Shown here in pieces: positions 26,615 to 35,010 of a stretch of 64,000 nt of DNA; position 1 is the first letter of the stretch; every line of letters starts with the position of its first letter. A program made the translations under genes and the position numbers. The stretch is from Modestobacter sp. VKM Ac-2977 (GTDB lineage Bacteria > Actinomycetota > Actinomycetes > Mycobacteriales > Geodermatophilaceae): positions 1,501,238 through 1,565,237 of the forward strand of contig NZ_JAPVBQ010000001.1 of NCBI RefSeq assembly GCF_026968045.1. The letters are read 5' to 3'. The notes beneath the pieces are model-generated. The model made no database searches. It worked only from the letters and a program-made list of their open reading frames with translations, and was not told where the DNA came from.

Positions 26615-27232
26615 TCACCCGACCGGGGTCACCTGTGCGCGCGGCGCCCGGGTGAGGACGACCGCGAGGACCAGGGGCAGCACGCCGAAGAGCGCCACGG
26701 TGTAGATGCCGCCGAAGAAGGCGATCAGGGCCCGGGAGTCGGAGGCCAGCGGCCAGCCCAGCGCGGACAACGGCAGCAGCAGGACGGCGAGGCCCAGGGT
26801 CGCCCGCAGGTGCACCGCCCGGCCCCCTCGCCGGGCGACCAGCCCGACGAGCAGCGTGGGCACGAAGGTGAACGCCCAGGCGAACACCGGGATGATCGGG
26901 CCGTCGCCCAGCGCGGTCAGGTACAGGTCGTTCCAGATCAGCGCGAACGTGGCCGCGGCGGCCACCGCCCACCAGGTCGCCGTGACGGTGGCCCCCAACC
27001 GGTGCGCTCGGGCGAGCACCACCGCGACGGCCAGGCTCACCACCGCCGTGACCAGCAACAGGGTCAGCAGCGGCACGGGGACGTCGGCGACCTGCCAGCC
27101 GGAACTGGTCCGCCGCGGCGCCGGCCAGTCCGCACTGCCGACCAGCATCGCCAGGACGCTCAACGACAGGGCGGCCGCGATCAGCCGGACGGCGGAGCGG
27201 ACCCCGGACCATCTCTCCTCGGGGGCGGTCAT
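26615..27232 (-). CDS. Hypothetical polytopic membrane protein B (paralogue of A)
   Basis: A 205-residue membrane protein with about six hydrophobic segments and a very short cytoplasmic N-terminus, matching the C-terminal three quarters of the neighbour at 25740-26510. ATG at 27232. It is 104 bp upstream of gene A on the same strand, so the two may be co-transcribed. No known transporter or enzyme motif is visible. Confidence 0.68.
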   Translation of the reverse strand: MTAPEERWSGVRSAVRLIAAALSLSVLAMLVGSADWPAPRRTSSGWQVADVPVPLLTLLLVTAVVSLAVAVVLARAHRLGATVTATWWAVAAAATFALIWNDLYLTALGDGPIIPVFAWAFTFVPTLLVGLVARRGGRAVHLRATLGLAVLLLPLSALGWPLASDSRALIAFFGGIYTVALFGVLPLVLAVVLTRAPRAQVTPVG

Positions 27233-27304
27233 GGCGGGCAGGCTCCCACAGTCCGAGCCGGATGTCGGTCGTCCTCCGGGCCGGCGTCGGGGACACTGTG
27301 CGAC

Positions 27305-27742
27305 GTGCCCGGGGACGACGCGTTCGGCGACCTGCCGGTGAGCGACCGTCTCGTCGTCCCGGCCGGGGCGCTGTCGTGGCGCTTCTCCCGGTCATCGGGC
27401 CCCGGTGGGCAGGGGGTCAACACGGCCGATTCCCGGGTGGAGCTCGCGGTGTCGCCGTTGCAGCTGCCCGGGCTGACCGAGACCCAGCGCCAGCGGCTGG
27501 TCGAGCGGCTCGGCGACCGGCTGGTCGACGGCGTGCTCACCATCGCCGCCAGCGAGCACCGCCAGCAGCTGCGCAACCGGGAGGCCGCCCGAGCCCGGCT
27601 TGCCGCGCTGCTCCGCGGGGCGATCGCGCCTCCGCCCGCGGCCCGGCGGAAGACCAAGCCGACGCGCGGCTCGAAGGAGCGGCGGATCACGGCGAAGAAG
27701 CAGCGCGGGGAGACCAAGCGCCTGCGCGGCCGGTGGGACTGA
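27305..27742 (+). CDS. arfB: Alternative ribosome-rescue factor ArfB (YaeJ-type peptidyl-tRNA hydrolase)
   Basis: A 145-residue release-factor-like protein. It has the catalytic GGQ in SSGPGGQGVNTADSRVEL (about residues 30-48) and a basic C-terminal tail (RRKTKPTRGSKERR, KKQRGETKRLRGRW) that in ArfB enters the empty mRNA channel. It frees peptides from ribosomes stalled without a stop codon. GTG at 27305. Length is standard. The next gene overlaps it by 10 bp. Confidence 0.92.
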   Translation: MPGDDAFGDLPVSDRLVVPAGALSWRFSRSSGPGGQGVNTADSRVELAVSPLQLPGLTETQRQRLVERLGDRLVDGVLTIAASEHRQQLRNREAARARLAALLRGAIAPPPAARRKTKPTRGSKERRITAKKQRGETKRLRGRWD

Positions 27743-28143
27743 GCGACTGCGCCTGGGCCGGTGCCCCGCGGTCCGTGCGGGCCGTCGTCGTCGGGTACGT
27801 GCTGCTGCTCGCCTTCGGCACGGTGGTGCACGTCGTCCAGCTGGCCGTCGGCGGCCTCGACCCGTATCCGGGGCTGCCGGCCTGGCTGCAGCTCTACTTC
27901 GTCGGCCTGGCCCTGGTCGACCCGCTGGCCGCGGTGCTGCTGTGGCAGCGGCGGCGCAGCGGCGTGGCGCTCGCGGTGGCGGTCTTCGTCACCGATGCCG
28001 CGGCCAACGGGTGGGCCAACTACGCCCTGGACCCGACGGGCGGCGTGACCGTGGGCCGGGTCGGGCAGGCGGTGATCGCCGTCCTGGCAGTGGTCCTCCT
28101 CGTGCTGGCCCCACGGCTGTGGCGGCACGCAGATGCGGGGTAG
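27733..28143 (+). CDS. Small hypothetical membrane protein
   Basis: A protein of up to 136 residues with four hydrophobic segments (VVVGYVLLLAFGTVVHVVQL, LQLYFVGLALVDPLAAVLL, GVALAVAVFVTDAAANGW, AVIAVLAVVLLVLAP). GTG at 27733 overlaps the arfB end by 10 bp; a GTG at 27775 would leave only the membrane part, and neither has a clear ribosome-binding site. No family recognised. It probably shares the arfB message by coupling. Confidence 0.65.
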   Translation: MGLSDCAWAGAPRSVRAVVVGYVLLLAFGTVVHVVQLAVGGLDPYPGLPAWLQLYFVGLALVDPLAAVLLWQRRRSGVALAVAVFVTDAAANGWANYALDPTGGVTVGRVGQAVIAVLAVVLLVLAPRLWRHADAG

Positions 28144-28152
28144 GACCAGCAC

Positions 28153-28530
28153 ATGCGCATCGACCGGATCGACCACCTGGTGCTGACCGTGGCCGACCTC
28201 GACCGGACCCTCGCCTTCTACACGCAGGTGCTCGGCATGACCGCGGAGACCTTCGGTGAGGGGCGGACGGCGCTGCGGTTCGGCCGGCAGAAGATCAACC
28301 TGCACGTGCGCGGCGAAGAGTTCGAGCCCCGGGCCGCGCACGCCGGCACCGGCACGGCCGACTTCTGCCTGGTCACCGAGGACCCGCTGGACCAGGTGCG
28401 CGACGAGTTCGCCGCGCACGGTGTCCCCGTCGAGGTCGGGCCGGTGACCAAGCAGGGGGCGCTGGGGGAGATGCGCAGCGTGTACGTGCGCGACCCGGAC
28501 GACAACCTGGTGGAGATATCCCGCTACTGA
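28153..28530 (+). CDS. VOC family (glyoxalase/bleomycin-resistance fold) protein
   Basis: A 125-residue single-unit VOC protein. It begins MRIDRIDHLVLTVADLDRT, carries ADFCLVTEDPLDQV in the second beta-alpha module and ends VRDPDDNLVEISRY, with the expected metal-ligand positions at His8, a His in NLHV and Glu near the C-terminus. It resembles the virulence-associated/YaeR-type VOC subgroup (dioxygenase or fosfomycin-resistance-like fold). ATG at 28153. The reaction is not predictable from the fold. Confidence 0.85.
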   Translation: MRIDRIDHLVLTVADLDRTLAFYTQVLGMTAETFGEGRTALRFGRQKINLHVRGEEFEPRAAHAGTGTADFCLVTEDPLDQVRDEFAAHGVPVEVGPVTKQGALGEMRSVYVRDPDDNLVEISRY

Positions 28531-28554
28531 GCGCCCGGACGCCCGGGGCGGTGC

Positions 28555-28992
28555 CTAGCCGGCGTGGCCGGCGAGCCGGTCCCGCAGCCAGTCCACCTGG
28601 TACTCGGGGACGGCGAGCTCGAGGCGGCCCTCGGGGGTCCGGACGGTCAGCACCCGGGACCTCGCCGCCTGCATGCGCCACCACTCACGCGGTCGCGGCC
28701 GGCGGGTCTGCGGGTCGACGGCGAGCACCGCGACCGCGTGCCCCGCCCCGTCGCGCCGGAACCTGCGACGCAACACCAGCTCGCCCAGCCGCGGCGTCGC
28801 GAGGTAGGTCCGCCAGCTCCGCGACAGGGAGGGGCCCCAGCCGTCCGGGGAGCGCGCGGACAGCTCCGTGCGCCCTTCGCGCATCCGGCGCCGCAGCCGC
28901 TGGTGCCGCAGCCGCCGGCCGAACAGCCCGCCCACCCCGGCACCGATCGCCGGGATCAGCGCGGCCAGGACCTCGCCCCCGTCCTCGAACAC
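28555..28992 (-). CDS. Hypothetical single-pass basic protein
   Basis: A 145-residue protein with one hydrophobic N-terminal stretch (VLAALIPAIGAGVGGLFG) followed by an arginine-rich region (RRLRHQRLRRRMREG) and a mixed alpha/beta C-terminus ending VPEYQVDWLRDRL. It is likely anchored in the membrane with a cytoplasmic domain. GTG at 28992 is used; this makes it overlap the upstream small gene by 37 bp, so a later start is possible. Not assigned to a family. Confidence 0.55.
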   Translation of the reverse strand: MFEDGGEVLAALIPAIGAGVGGLFGRRLRHQRLRRRMREGRTELSARSPDGWGPSLSRSWRTYLATPRLGELVLRRRFRRDGAGHAVAVLAVDPQTRRPRPREWWRMQAARSRVLTVRTPEGRLELAVPEYQVDWLRDRLAGHAG

Positions 28993-29183
28993 CGGATCAG
29001 ACTGGCACGGATCCCGGACGCAGCGGGTGGAGCGCAGCGCCGTCGGGCCACCCGGGTGCCGACGAGGACGCCCATCAACGTCCAGAAGGACCCCACGCCG
29101 ACCCCGGCGAGCACCACCCAGAAGGGCACCCGCATCTCGTCGGTCGCCACCTGCACCAGCCGCTGCTCGGTCTGTTCGTCCAC
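28956..29183 (-). CDS. Small hypothetical membrane protein (75 residues)
   Basis: Begins GTG at 29183 as MDEQTEQRLVQVATDEM, then a single convincing transmembrane segment (PFWVVLAGVGVGSFWTLMGV) and a basic stop-transfer tail (TRVARRR). The last about 25 residues overlap the start of the next gene and look non-conserved. The amphipathic start and clean membrane segment support it; the weak ribosome-binding region does not. It may be coupled with the downstream hypothetical gene. Confidence 0.45.
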   Translation of the reverse strand: MDEQTEQRLVQVATDEMRVPFWVVLAGVGVGSFWTLMGVLVGTRVARRRCAPPAASGIRASLIRCSRTGARSWPR

Positions 29184-29265
29184 GGCGGACAGCCTGCCCC
29201 GGCGCCGGGACGCAGACCGCCCTCCGCGGCCCGGATCTCAAAGGTTTCGGCGGGTCGACGATGCG

Positions 29266-29700
29266 TCAGTCCGGGCCCGAATCGCCGATCACGTGCTCGA
29301 CCGGCAGGCCGAAGGACCGCTCGATCCGGCTCGGCAGATCAGCCCGCAGCCAGCGGGAGACCCCCCGGTGCAGGGTCGACACCACGACCTCGTCGGCGGC
29401 GAACCGGCGCAGCGCCAGGCGCACGGCCTGCAGCGGATCGGGGTCGCCGACCTCGCCGTCCGCGGGCGCGCCGAGTCCGCGGATCTGGTCCAGTGTGTCG
29501 GTCAGGCGCTGGGCGGCAACGGCGCGTGCAGGGTCGGTCGACGTGCCGTTCCCGACGGTCGCCCGCTCCTGGTGGGCGACGGGCGTGGCGGGGACGACGA
29601 CGTAGAACTCGTGCTGTCGGGCAGCCATCCGCTGCCGGATCGTCTCCAGCAGGCGGGGCCCACCGAGGGTCTGATTGGCGAGCACCAGGCACCGTCGCAT
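29266..29700 (-). CDS. Hypothetical protein with USP-like nucleotide-binding appearance
   Basis: A 144-residue soluble protein beginning MRRCLVLANQTLGGPRLLET after an excellent GGAGGTGGAG site. The alternation of strands and helices (EFYVVVPATP, ADEVVVSTLHRGVSRWL) resembles a Rossmann-like universal-stress-protein-type fold, but the ATP-binding G-2x-G-9x-G pattern is not evident. ATG at 29700. It is divergent from the nitrate reductase operon, 196 bp away. No name can be given. Confidence 0.65.
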   Translation of the reverse strand: MRRCLVLANQTLGGPRLLETIRQRMAARQHEFYVVVPATPVAHQERATVGNGTSTDPARAVAAQRLTDTLDQIRGLGAPADGEVGDPDPLQAVRLALRRFAADEVVVSTLHRGVSRWLRADLPSRIERSFGLPVEHVIGDSGPD

Positions 29701-29836
29701 CGTCTCCACCTCCGCCTGTCGATCGTGACCGCGTGGCTCGACGGTAGGGCGTCCATCGGCGCGGAGGCGAGCCGCGCCCACAGGACGACGCGGGCGGAAC
29801 GGTGCACCGTCCTGAGCGCTCCGGTGTGAGGCCGAC

Positions 29837-29890
29837 GGAACGCGACCTTGACCTCAGCGCCCTCACCGGGAAACGGCGCCCCCGCACGCT
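29837..29890 (+). promoter_or_regulatory. Putative GlnR-type boxes and -10 element of the nitrate reductase operon
   Basis: Four 5-mers at exact 11-bp steps: GGAAC (29837), TTGAC (29848), GCCCT (29859) and GAAAC (29870-29874), then 10 bp to CACGCT (29885-29890) in the -10 position. The same series and spacings occur before narK and cynS. The GTG start is 6 bp after the -10 position, so the message may be leaderless. Confidence 0.55.
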
Positions 29891-29896
29891 CGGGAT

Positions 29897-32470
29897 GTGT
29901 CCGCCGCCGTCTCGTTGCCCACCCCCGGCGTCGGCACGCGCACCACCGCCACCCACTGCCCGTACTGCTCGCTGCAGTGCGGGGTCACGATGACCGCCGG
30001 CGACCGCCCGGCCACCCTGGTGCCGGCCGACTTCCCGACCAACCGCGGCGGGCTCTGCTCCAAGGGCTGGTCGGCCCCCGAGCTGCTCGACCACCCCGAA
30101 CGGCTCACCCGGCCGCTGGTGCGCGCCGACCCCACCGACCGCACCAGCCCGCTGGTGGAGAGCAGCTGGGAGGTCGCCCTCGACCGGGTCGTCGCTGCTG
30201 TCCGGGCCACCCAGCGCGACCACGGCCGCGACGCGGTCGGCTGCTTCGGCGGCGGCGGGCTGACCAACGAGCAGGCCTACCAGTTCGGCAAGTTCGCCCG
30301 GGTGGCGCTGCGCACCAGCGCCATCGACTACAACGGCCGGTTCTGCATGTCCTCGGCGGCCGGCGCGGCGATCCGGGCGTTCGGGCTGGACCGCGGCCTG
30401 CCCTTCCCGCTGGCCGACATCGCCGAGGCCGACGTCGTCGTGCTGGTGGGCAGCAACCCGGCCGACACGATGCCCCCGGCGATGCAGTGGTTCGACGCCG
30501 GCCGGGTGCGCGGCGCCGAGCACATCGTCATCGACCCGCGCCGCACCAACACCGCCCGCAACGCCACGCTGCACCTGCAGCCACTGCCGGCCACCGACCT
30601 CGCGCTGGCCAACGGGCTGCTGCACATCGCGCTGGCCGAAGGGCTGGTCGACGAGGAGTACGTCGCCGCGCGCACCACCGGCTTCGACGCCGTCCGGGCC
30701 GGGGTCGCCGGGTACTGGCCCGACCGGGTGGAGCGGCTCACCGGGGTGCCCGTGGAGCAGCAGCGCCGCACCGTCTTCGCCCTGGCCCGGGGACGGCGGT
30801 CGATCATCCTGACCGCCCGGGGCGCCGAGCAGCACCGCAGCGGCGTCGACACCACCCAGGCCTGGATCAACCTGGCCCTGGCGCTCGGCCTGCCCGGCCG
30901 GGAGGGCAGCGGCTGGGGCACCGTCACCGGGCAGGGCAACGGGCAGGGCGGCCGCGAGCACGGGCAGAAGGCCGACCAGCTGCCCGGCTACCGGAAGATC
31001 ACCGACCCGGCGGCGCGGGCGCACGTCGCGGCCGTCTGGGGCATCGACCCCGACGACCTCCCCGGCCCGGGCCGCAGCGCCTTCGAGCTGCTCGACGCCC
31101 TCGGCACCGAGGGCGGGGTCCGCACCCTGCTGGTGATGGCCTCCAACGTCGCCGTCTCCGCCCCCGACGCCCGCCGCGTGATCAGCCGGCTGCGCGACCT
31201 GGACTTCCTCGTCGTCAGCGACTTCTTCCTCTCCGAGACCGCCGAGCTCGCCGACGTGGTGCTGCCCAGCGCCATGTGGGCGGAGGAGGAGGGGACGATG
31301 ACCAACCTGGAGGGCCGGGTGATCCGCCGCCGTCGCGCGATGGACCCGCCCGCCGGCGTCCGTGACGACCTCCAGCTGCTCGCCGAGCTCGCCGACCGGC
31401 TCGGCGTGCCGGGCTTCAGCGGGGACGCCGAGACCGTCTTCAGCGAGCTCGGCCGGGCCAGCGCGGGCGGCGCGGCCGACTACTCGGGCATCACCTACCG
31501 GCGGATCGACGACGAGCAGGGCCTGTTCTGGCCCGTCCCCGCCGCCGACCACCCGGGCACCCCGCGGCTGTTCGCCGACCGGTTCGCCACCCCCGACGGG
31601 CGGGCCCGGTTCTGGCGGGTCGAGCAGGTCGACGCCCACGAGCGCCCCGACGCCGAGTACCCCTACGTGCTCACCACCGGCCGGGTGCTCGCCCAGTACC
31701 AGTCGGGCACCCAGACCCGCCGCTCCCGCAGCCTGCAGCTGGTCGCACCCACCCCGCGGGCGGAGCTCCACCCCGACCTGGCCCGCGCCCTCGGCATCGG
31801 TCAGGACGACGTCGTCGAGCTCGCCACCCGGCGCGGCCGGGCCCGCTTCCACGCGCTGATCACCGACACGATCCGCCCGGACGTCGTCTTCGCCCCCTTC
31901 CACTGGGGCGGCGGTTCCAGCGCCAACGCGCTCACCGACCCGGCGCTGGACCCCATCAGCCGGATGCCGGCCTTCAAGGTCTGCGCGGTCGCCGTCTCCC
32001 GGGTCGGCCAGCCCCAGGAACGCATCCCGCCACCGGAACCGGCCACCCAGCCGCAACCCGGACCACACACCCGACCGACGGCCCACACCCCGCACGCCCC
32101 ATCCCGGAGGAGGACCACCAGCGTGAAGAGCACCCCGCGCTTCCTGCACGGCGTCTACCCGATCACCGGCGAGGGCCTGGGCAAACCCGGCCCGCTGGAC
32201 CCCGCCCTGCGCTACCAGGTCCCCGAGGGCAAGAGCGCCCAGGCGCTCTACTTCCGCGGCGGCAACTCCACCGACGAGCTCGTCTACGTGCTGCTGGTGC
32301 GCGACGGCCAGCCGATGCGCTGGTTCCCGATCGGCGCCAAGGGCGACTGCCACGTGCCGCTGCGGGTGGTCGAGGACCTCGACGGCGGCACCGTGGTCGA
32401 GCTGCACGCCGCCGCACCGGTGGGCGTCACCGGCGAGCTGGTGCTCGACCTGGGCCTGGTGGAGGTCTGA
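29897..32470 (+). CDS. nasA: Assimilatory nitrate reductase catalytic subunit fused to a small C-terminal accessory domain
   Basis: An 857-residue molybdopterin oxidoreductase that reduces nitrate to nitrite. An N-terminal [4Fe-4S] site is formed by Cys21, Cys24, Cys28 and Cys54 (CPYCSLQCG, LCSKGW); NYNGRFCMSSAA-type and GSNPADTMPPA motifs bind the bis-MGD cofactor; GQGNGQGGREHGQKADQLPG is characteristic of the assimilatory group; a dinucleotide-binding C-domain ends near residue 705. A Pro-rich linker then leads, with no stop, to a 115-residue domain (743-857, KSTPRFLHGVYP..., YFRGGNSTDELV) that elsewhere is a separate small protein. There is no ribosome-binding site at the GTG, consistent with a leaderless start. 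Operon with nirB and nirD. Confidence 0.9.
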   Translation: MSAAVSLPTPGVGTRTTATHCPYCSLQCGVTMTAGDRPATLVPADFPTNRGGLCSKGWSAPELLDHPERLTRPLVRADPTDRTSPLVESSWEVALDRVVAAVRATQRDHGRDAVGCFGGGGLTNEQAYQFGKFARVALRTSAIDYNGRFCMSSAAGAAIRAFGLDRGLPFPLADIAEADVVVLVGSNPADTMPPAMQWFDAGRVRGAEHIVIDPRRTNTARNATLHLQPLPATDLALANGLLHIALAEGLVDEEYVAARTTGFDAVRAGVAGYWPDRVERLTGVPVEQQRRTVFALARGRRSIILTARGAEQHRSGVDTTQAWINLALALGLPGREGSGWGTVTGQGNGQGGREHGQKADQLPGYRKITDPAARAHVAAVWGIDPDDLPGPGRSAFELLDALGTEGGVRTLLVMASNVAVSAPDARRVISRLRDLDFLVVSDFFLSETAELADVVLPSAMWAEEEGTMTNLEGRVIRRRRAMDPPAGVRDDLQLLAELADRLGVPGFSGDAETVFSELGRASAGGAADYSGITYRRIDDEQGLFWPVPAADHPGTPRLFADRFATPDGRARFWRVEQVDAHERPDAEYPYVLTTGRVLAQYQSGTQTRRSRSLQLVAPTPRAELHPDLARALGIGQDDVVELATRRGRARFHALITDTIRPDVVFAPFHWGGGSSANALTDPALDPISRMPAFKVCAVAVSRVGQPQERIPPPEPATQPQPGPHTRPTAHTPHAPSRRRTTSVKSTPRFLHGVYPITGEGLGKPGPLDPALRYQVPEGKSAQALYFRGGNSTDELVYVLLVRDGQPMRWFPIGAKGDCHVPLRVVEDLDGGTVVELHAAAPVGVTGELVLDLGLVEV
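32123..32470 (+). other. Possible internal translation start for the C-terminal domain
   Basis: Within the nitrate reductase frame, GTG at 32123 is preceded by CGGAGGAGGACCACCAGC, one of the strongest ribosome-binding sequences in the window. It lies at the junction between the Pro-rich linker and the conserved 115-residue domain. A free small protein may therefore be made in addition to the fusion. The domain ends TGATG, coupling to nirB. Confidence 0.5.
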
Positions 32471-35010
32471 TGACGGCGGTGCTCGGGGGCCGCCCCGAGG
32501 GCATGAGCACGCTGCACTTCGCCATGGACGACGCCGACGGCATCGACTCCCGGCAGCGGCTGGTCGTGGTCGGCAACGGCATGGCCGGGGCGCGGGTGGT
32601 CGAGGAGGTGCTCGAACGCGGCGGCGGCGACCAGTTCGCGATCACCGTCTTCGGCGAGGAGCCGCACGGCAACTACAACCGGATCATGCTCAGCCACGTC
32701 CTGGCCGGGGAGGAGCACGAGGACGACATCGTGCTCAACAGCCACGACTGGTACGCCGGCCAGGGCGTGACGCTGCGGGCCGGGGTGCGGGTCGACCGGA
32801 TCGACACCCACGCCAAGATCGTCTACGCCGCCGACGGCACGACGACCGCCTACGACCAGCTGGTGCTGGCCACCGGCAGCCGCTCGTTCATCCCGCCGAT
32901 GACCGGCCTGTACACCGGCGAGGAGCAGCTGCTCCCCGGCGTCTTCGGGTTCCGCACCATCGACGACACCCGGGCGATGCTCGCCGCGGCTGCCGAGCAC
33001 GAGCGGGCCGTCGTCGTCGGTGGCGGGCTGCTCGGCCTGGAGGCCGCGCGCGCCCTGCAGGGGCACGGCCTGCAGGTCGAGGTGGTGCACGCCGGCACCC
33101 ACCTGATGAACCAGCAGCTCGCGGCGGAAGCGGGGGCGATCCTGGCGACCAGCGTCGAGGCGCTGGGCATCGTCGTCCACCTGGCCACCCGCACCACCGA
33201 GGCGATCGGCCCGGACCGGGTGCGCGGCGTCGTCCTGGCCGACGGGCGGGCGATCGACGCCGACATGCTGGTCATCGCCGCCGGCATCCGGCCGGTCACC
33301 GAGGTCGCGCTGCTCAGCGGCCTGGAGGTGGAGCGCGGCATCGTCGTCGACGACCAGCTGCGCACCGACGACCCCGACGTCTACGCGGTGGGGGAGTGCG
33401 CCCAGCACCGCGGCGAGCTCTACGGGCTGGTCGCGCCGGTCTGGGAGCAGGCCCGGGTGCTCGCCGACCTGCTCACCGGCACCGACCCGGACGCGGAGTA
33501 CCACGGCTCCCGGACGGCGACGAAGCTCAAGGTCGCCGGGGTCGACGTCGCCACGATGGGCGTCAACCGACCCGAGCGGGACACCGACGAGTTCCTGGTG
33601 ATCTCCGAGCCCCGCCGCGGGGTGCACCTGTCGGTCGTCGTCCGGGACGACAAGCTCGTCGGCGCCACCCTGCTCGGCGACACCCGGAAGGTCGCCTTCC
33701 TGACCCAGGCCTTCGACCGGGGCACCCCGCTGCCCGCCGAGCGGATCCGGCTGCTGGTCGACCTCTCCGACGGCGCGGCGGAGGTCGGGGTCGCCGAGCT
33801 GCCCGGCGACTCGCAGGTCTGCAACTGCAACGGGGTGACCAAGCAGGCGCTGGTCGACACGGTCAGGGCCGGGACGACGAGCGTCGGCGGCTGCATGGAC
33901 GCCACCCGCGCCGGCAAGGGCTGCGGTTCGTGCAAGTCGCTGGTGAAGCAGGTCGTGGAGTGGGCCGCCGACGGTGACGTCACCGAGGACGCCTCGGCCA
34001 GCTGGTACGTGCCGGGCATCCCGCTGGCCAAGCCCGAGCTGATCGCGGCGATCCGCGACCGGCAGCTGCGCAGCGTCTCCGCCGTCTTCACCGCCCTGGC
34101 GCCGGGTGGGGAGGAGGACGCGAAGTCGAAGATGGGCCTGACCTCGCTGCTGCGGCTGGTCTGGGGCGCGGAGTACGAGCAGGAGAACGACGCCAAGTTC
34201 ATCAACGACCGGGTGCACGGCAACATCCAGCGCGACGGCACGTTCTCCGTCGTCCCGCAGATGAAGGGCGGGGTGACGACGGCGGCCCAGCTGCGCACGA
34301 TCGCCGACGTCGCGGAGAAGTACGAGGTGCCGATGATCAAGGTCACCGGCGGCCAGCGGATCGACCTGCTCGGCGTCCGCAAGGAGGACCTCCCGGCCAT
34401 GTGGGCCGACCTGGGCATGCCCTCGGGCTACGCCTACGGCAAGAGCTTCCGCACCGTGAAGACCTGCGTGGGCACCGACTTCTGCCGCTTCGGGCTCGGC
34501 GACTCCACCCAGCTCGGCATCGACCTGGAGACCCGGTTCCAGGGCATCGAGAGCCCGGCCAAGATCAAGATGGCCGTGGTCGGCTGCCCGCGGAACTGCG
34601 CCGAGGCCTACGTCAAGGACGTCGGCGTCGTCGCGGTCGGCAACGGCAAGTGGGAGGTCTACGTCGGCGGCGCCGCCGGTGCCACCATCCGCAAGGGCGA
34701 CCTGCTGGCCACCGTCGACTCCCCGGCAGCGGTGATGGAGCTCAGCGGCCGGTTCATCCAGTACTACCGGGAGAACGCCAACTGGCTGGAGCGCACCTAC
34801 GACTTCGTGCCCCGGGTCGGGCTGGAGCAGATCAGGGCGGTGCTGCTGGAGGGCAGCGAGGAGGTACTCGCCGAGCTGGACGCCGGCCTGCAGCGCTCGA
34901 TCGACGCCTACACCGATCCGTGGGGCCAGGACGGCGGGCAACCGGCCACCCCCGGCCAGTTCCGCACCGCGCTGCCGCTGGTCGACCTGCCGATGGTGCC
35001 GGTCCGATGA
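32470..35010 (+). CDS. nirB: Nitrite reductase (NAD(P)H) large subunit, siroheme type
   Basis: An 846-residue enzyme that reduces nitrite to ammonium with six electrons. Order: FAD domain (VVVGNGMAGARVVEE, about 31-46), NAD(P) domain (VVVGGGLLGLEAARA), a Bfd-like [2Fe-2S] region (CNCNGVTKQAL and GCGSCKSL, about 452-500), and the ferredoxin-like and siroheme/[4Fe-4S] half with TCVGTDFCRFG and VGCPRNCAEA (about 665-710). ATG at 32470 overlaps the preceding stop by one base. The first 28 residues before the FAD fold are extra. Needs siroheme, for which the HemD-like gene at 44240 is a plausible supplier. Confidence 0.95.
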   Translation: MTAVLGGRPEGMSTLHFAMDDADGIDSRQRLVVVGNGMAGARVVEEVLERGGGDQFAITVFGEEPHGNYNRIMLSHVLAGEEHEDDIVLNSHDWYAGQGVTLRAGVRVDRIDTHAKIVYAADGTTTAYDQLVLATGSRSFIPPMTGLYTGEEQLLPGVFGFRTIDDTRAMLAAAAEHERAVVVGGGLLGLEAARALQGHGLQVEVVHAGTHLMNQQLAAEAGAILATSVEALGIVVHLATRTTEAIGPDRVRGVVLADGRAIDADMLVIAAGIRPVTEVALLSGLEVERGIVVDDQLRTDDPDVYAVGECAQHRGELYGLVAPVWEQARVLADLLTGTDPDAEYHGSRTATKLKVAGVDVATMGVNRPERDTDEFLVISEPRRGVHLSVVVRDDKLVGATLLGDTRKVAFLTQAFDRGTPLPAERIRLLVDLSDGAAEVGVAELPGDSQVCNCNGVTKQALVDTVRAGTTSVGGCMDATRAGKGCGSCKSLVKQVVEWAADGDVTEDASASWYVPGIPLAKPELIAAIRDRQLRSVSAVFTALAPGGEEDAKSKMGLTSLLRLVWGAEYEQENDAKFINDRVHGNIQRDGTFSVVPQMKGGVTTAAQLRTIADVAEKYEVPMIKVTGGQRIDLLGVRKEDLPAMWADLGMPSGYAYGKSFRTVKTCVGTDFCRFGLGDSTQLGIDLETRFQGIESPAKIKMAVVGCPRNCAEAYVKDVGVVAVGNGKWEVYVGGAAGATIRKGDLLATVDSPAAVMELSGRFIQYYRENANWLERTYDFVPRVGLEQIRAVLLEGSEEVLAELDAGLQRSIDAYTDPWGQDGGQPATPGQFRTALPLVDLPMVPVR

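Noticed and set aside
27262-27732. Long N-terminal extension of the small membrane protein after arfB
   Set aside because: The upstream part overlaps arfB in another frame and is Arg/Pro-rich noise; the GTG at 27733 gives a compact membrane protein.
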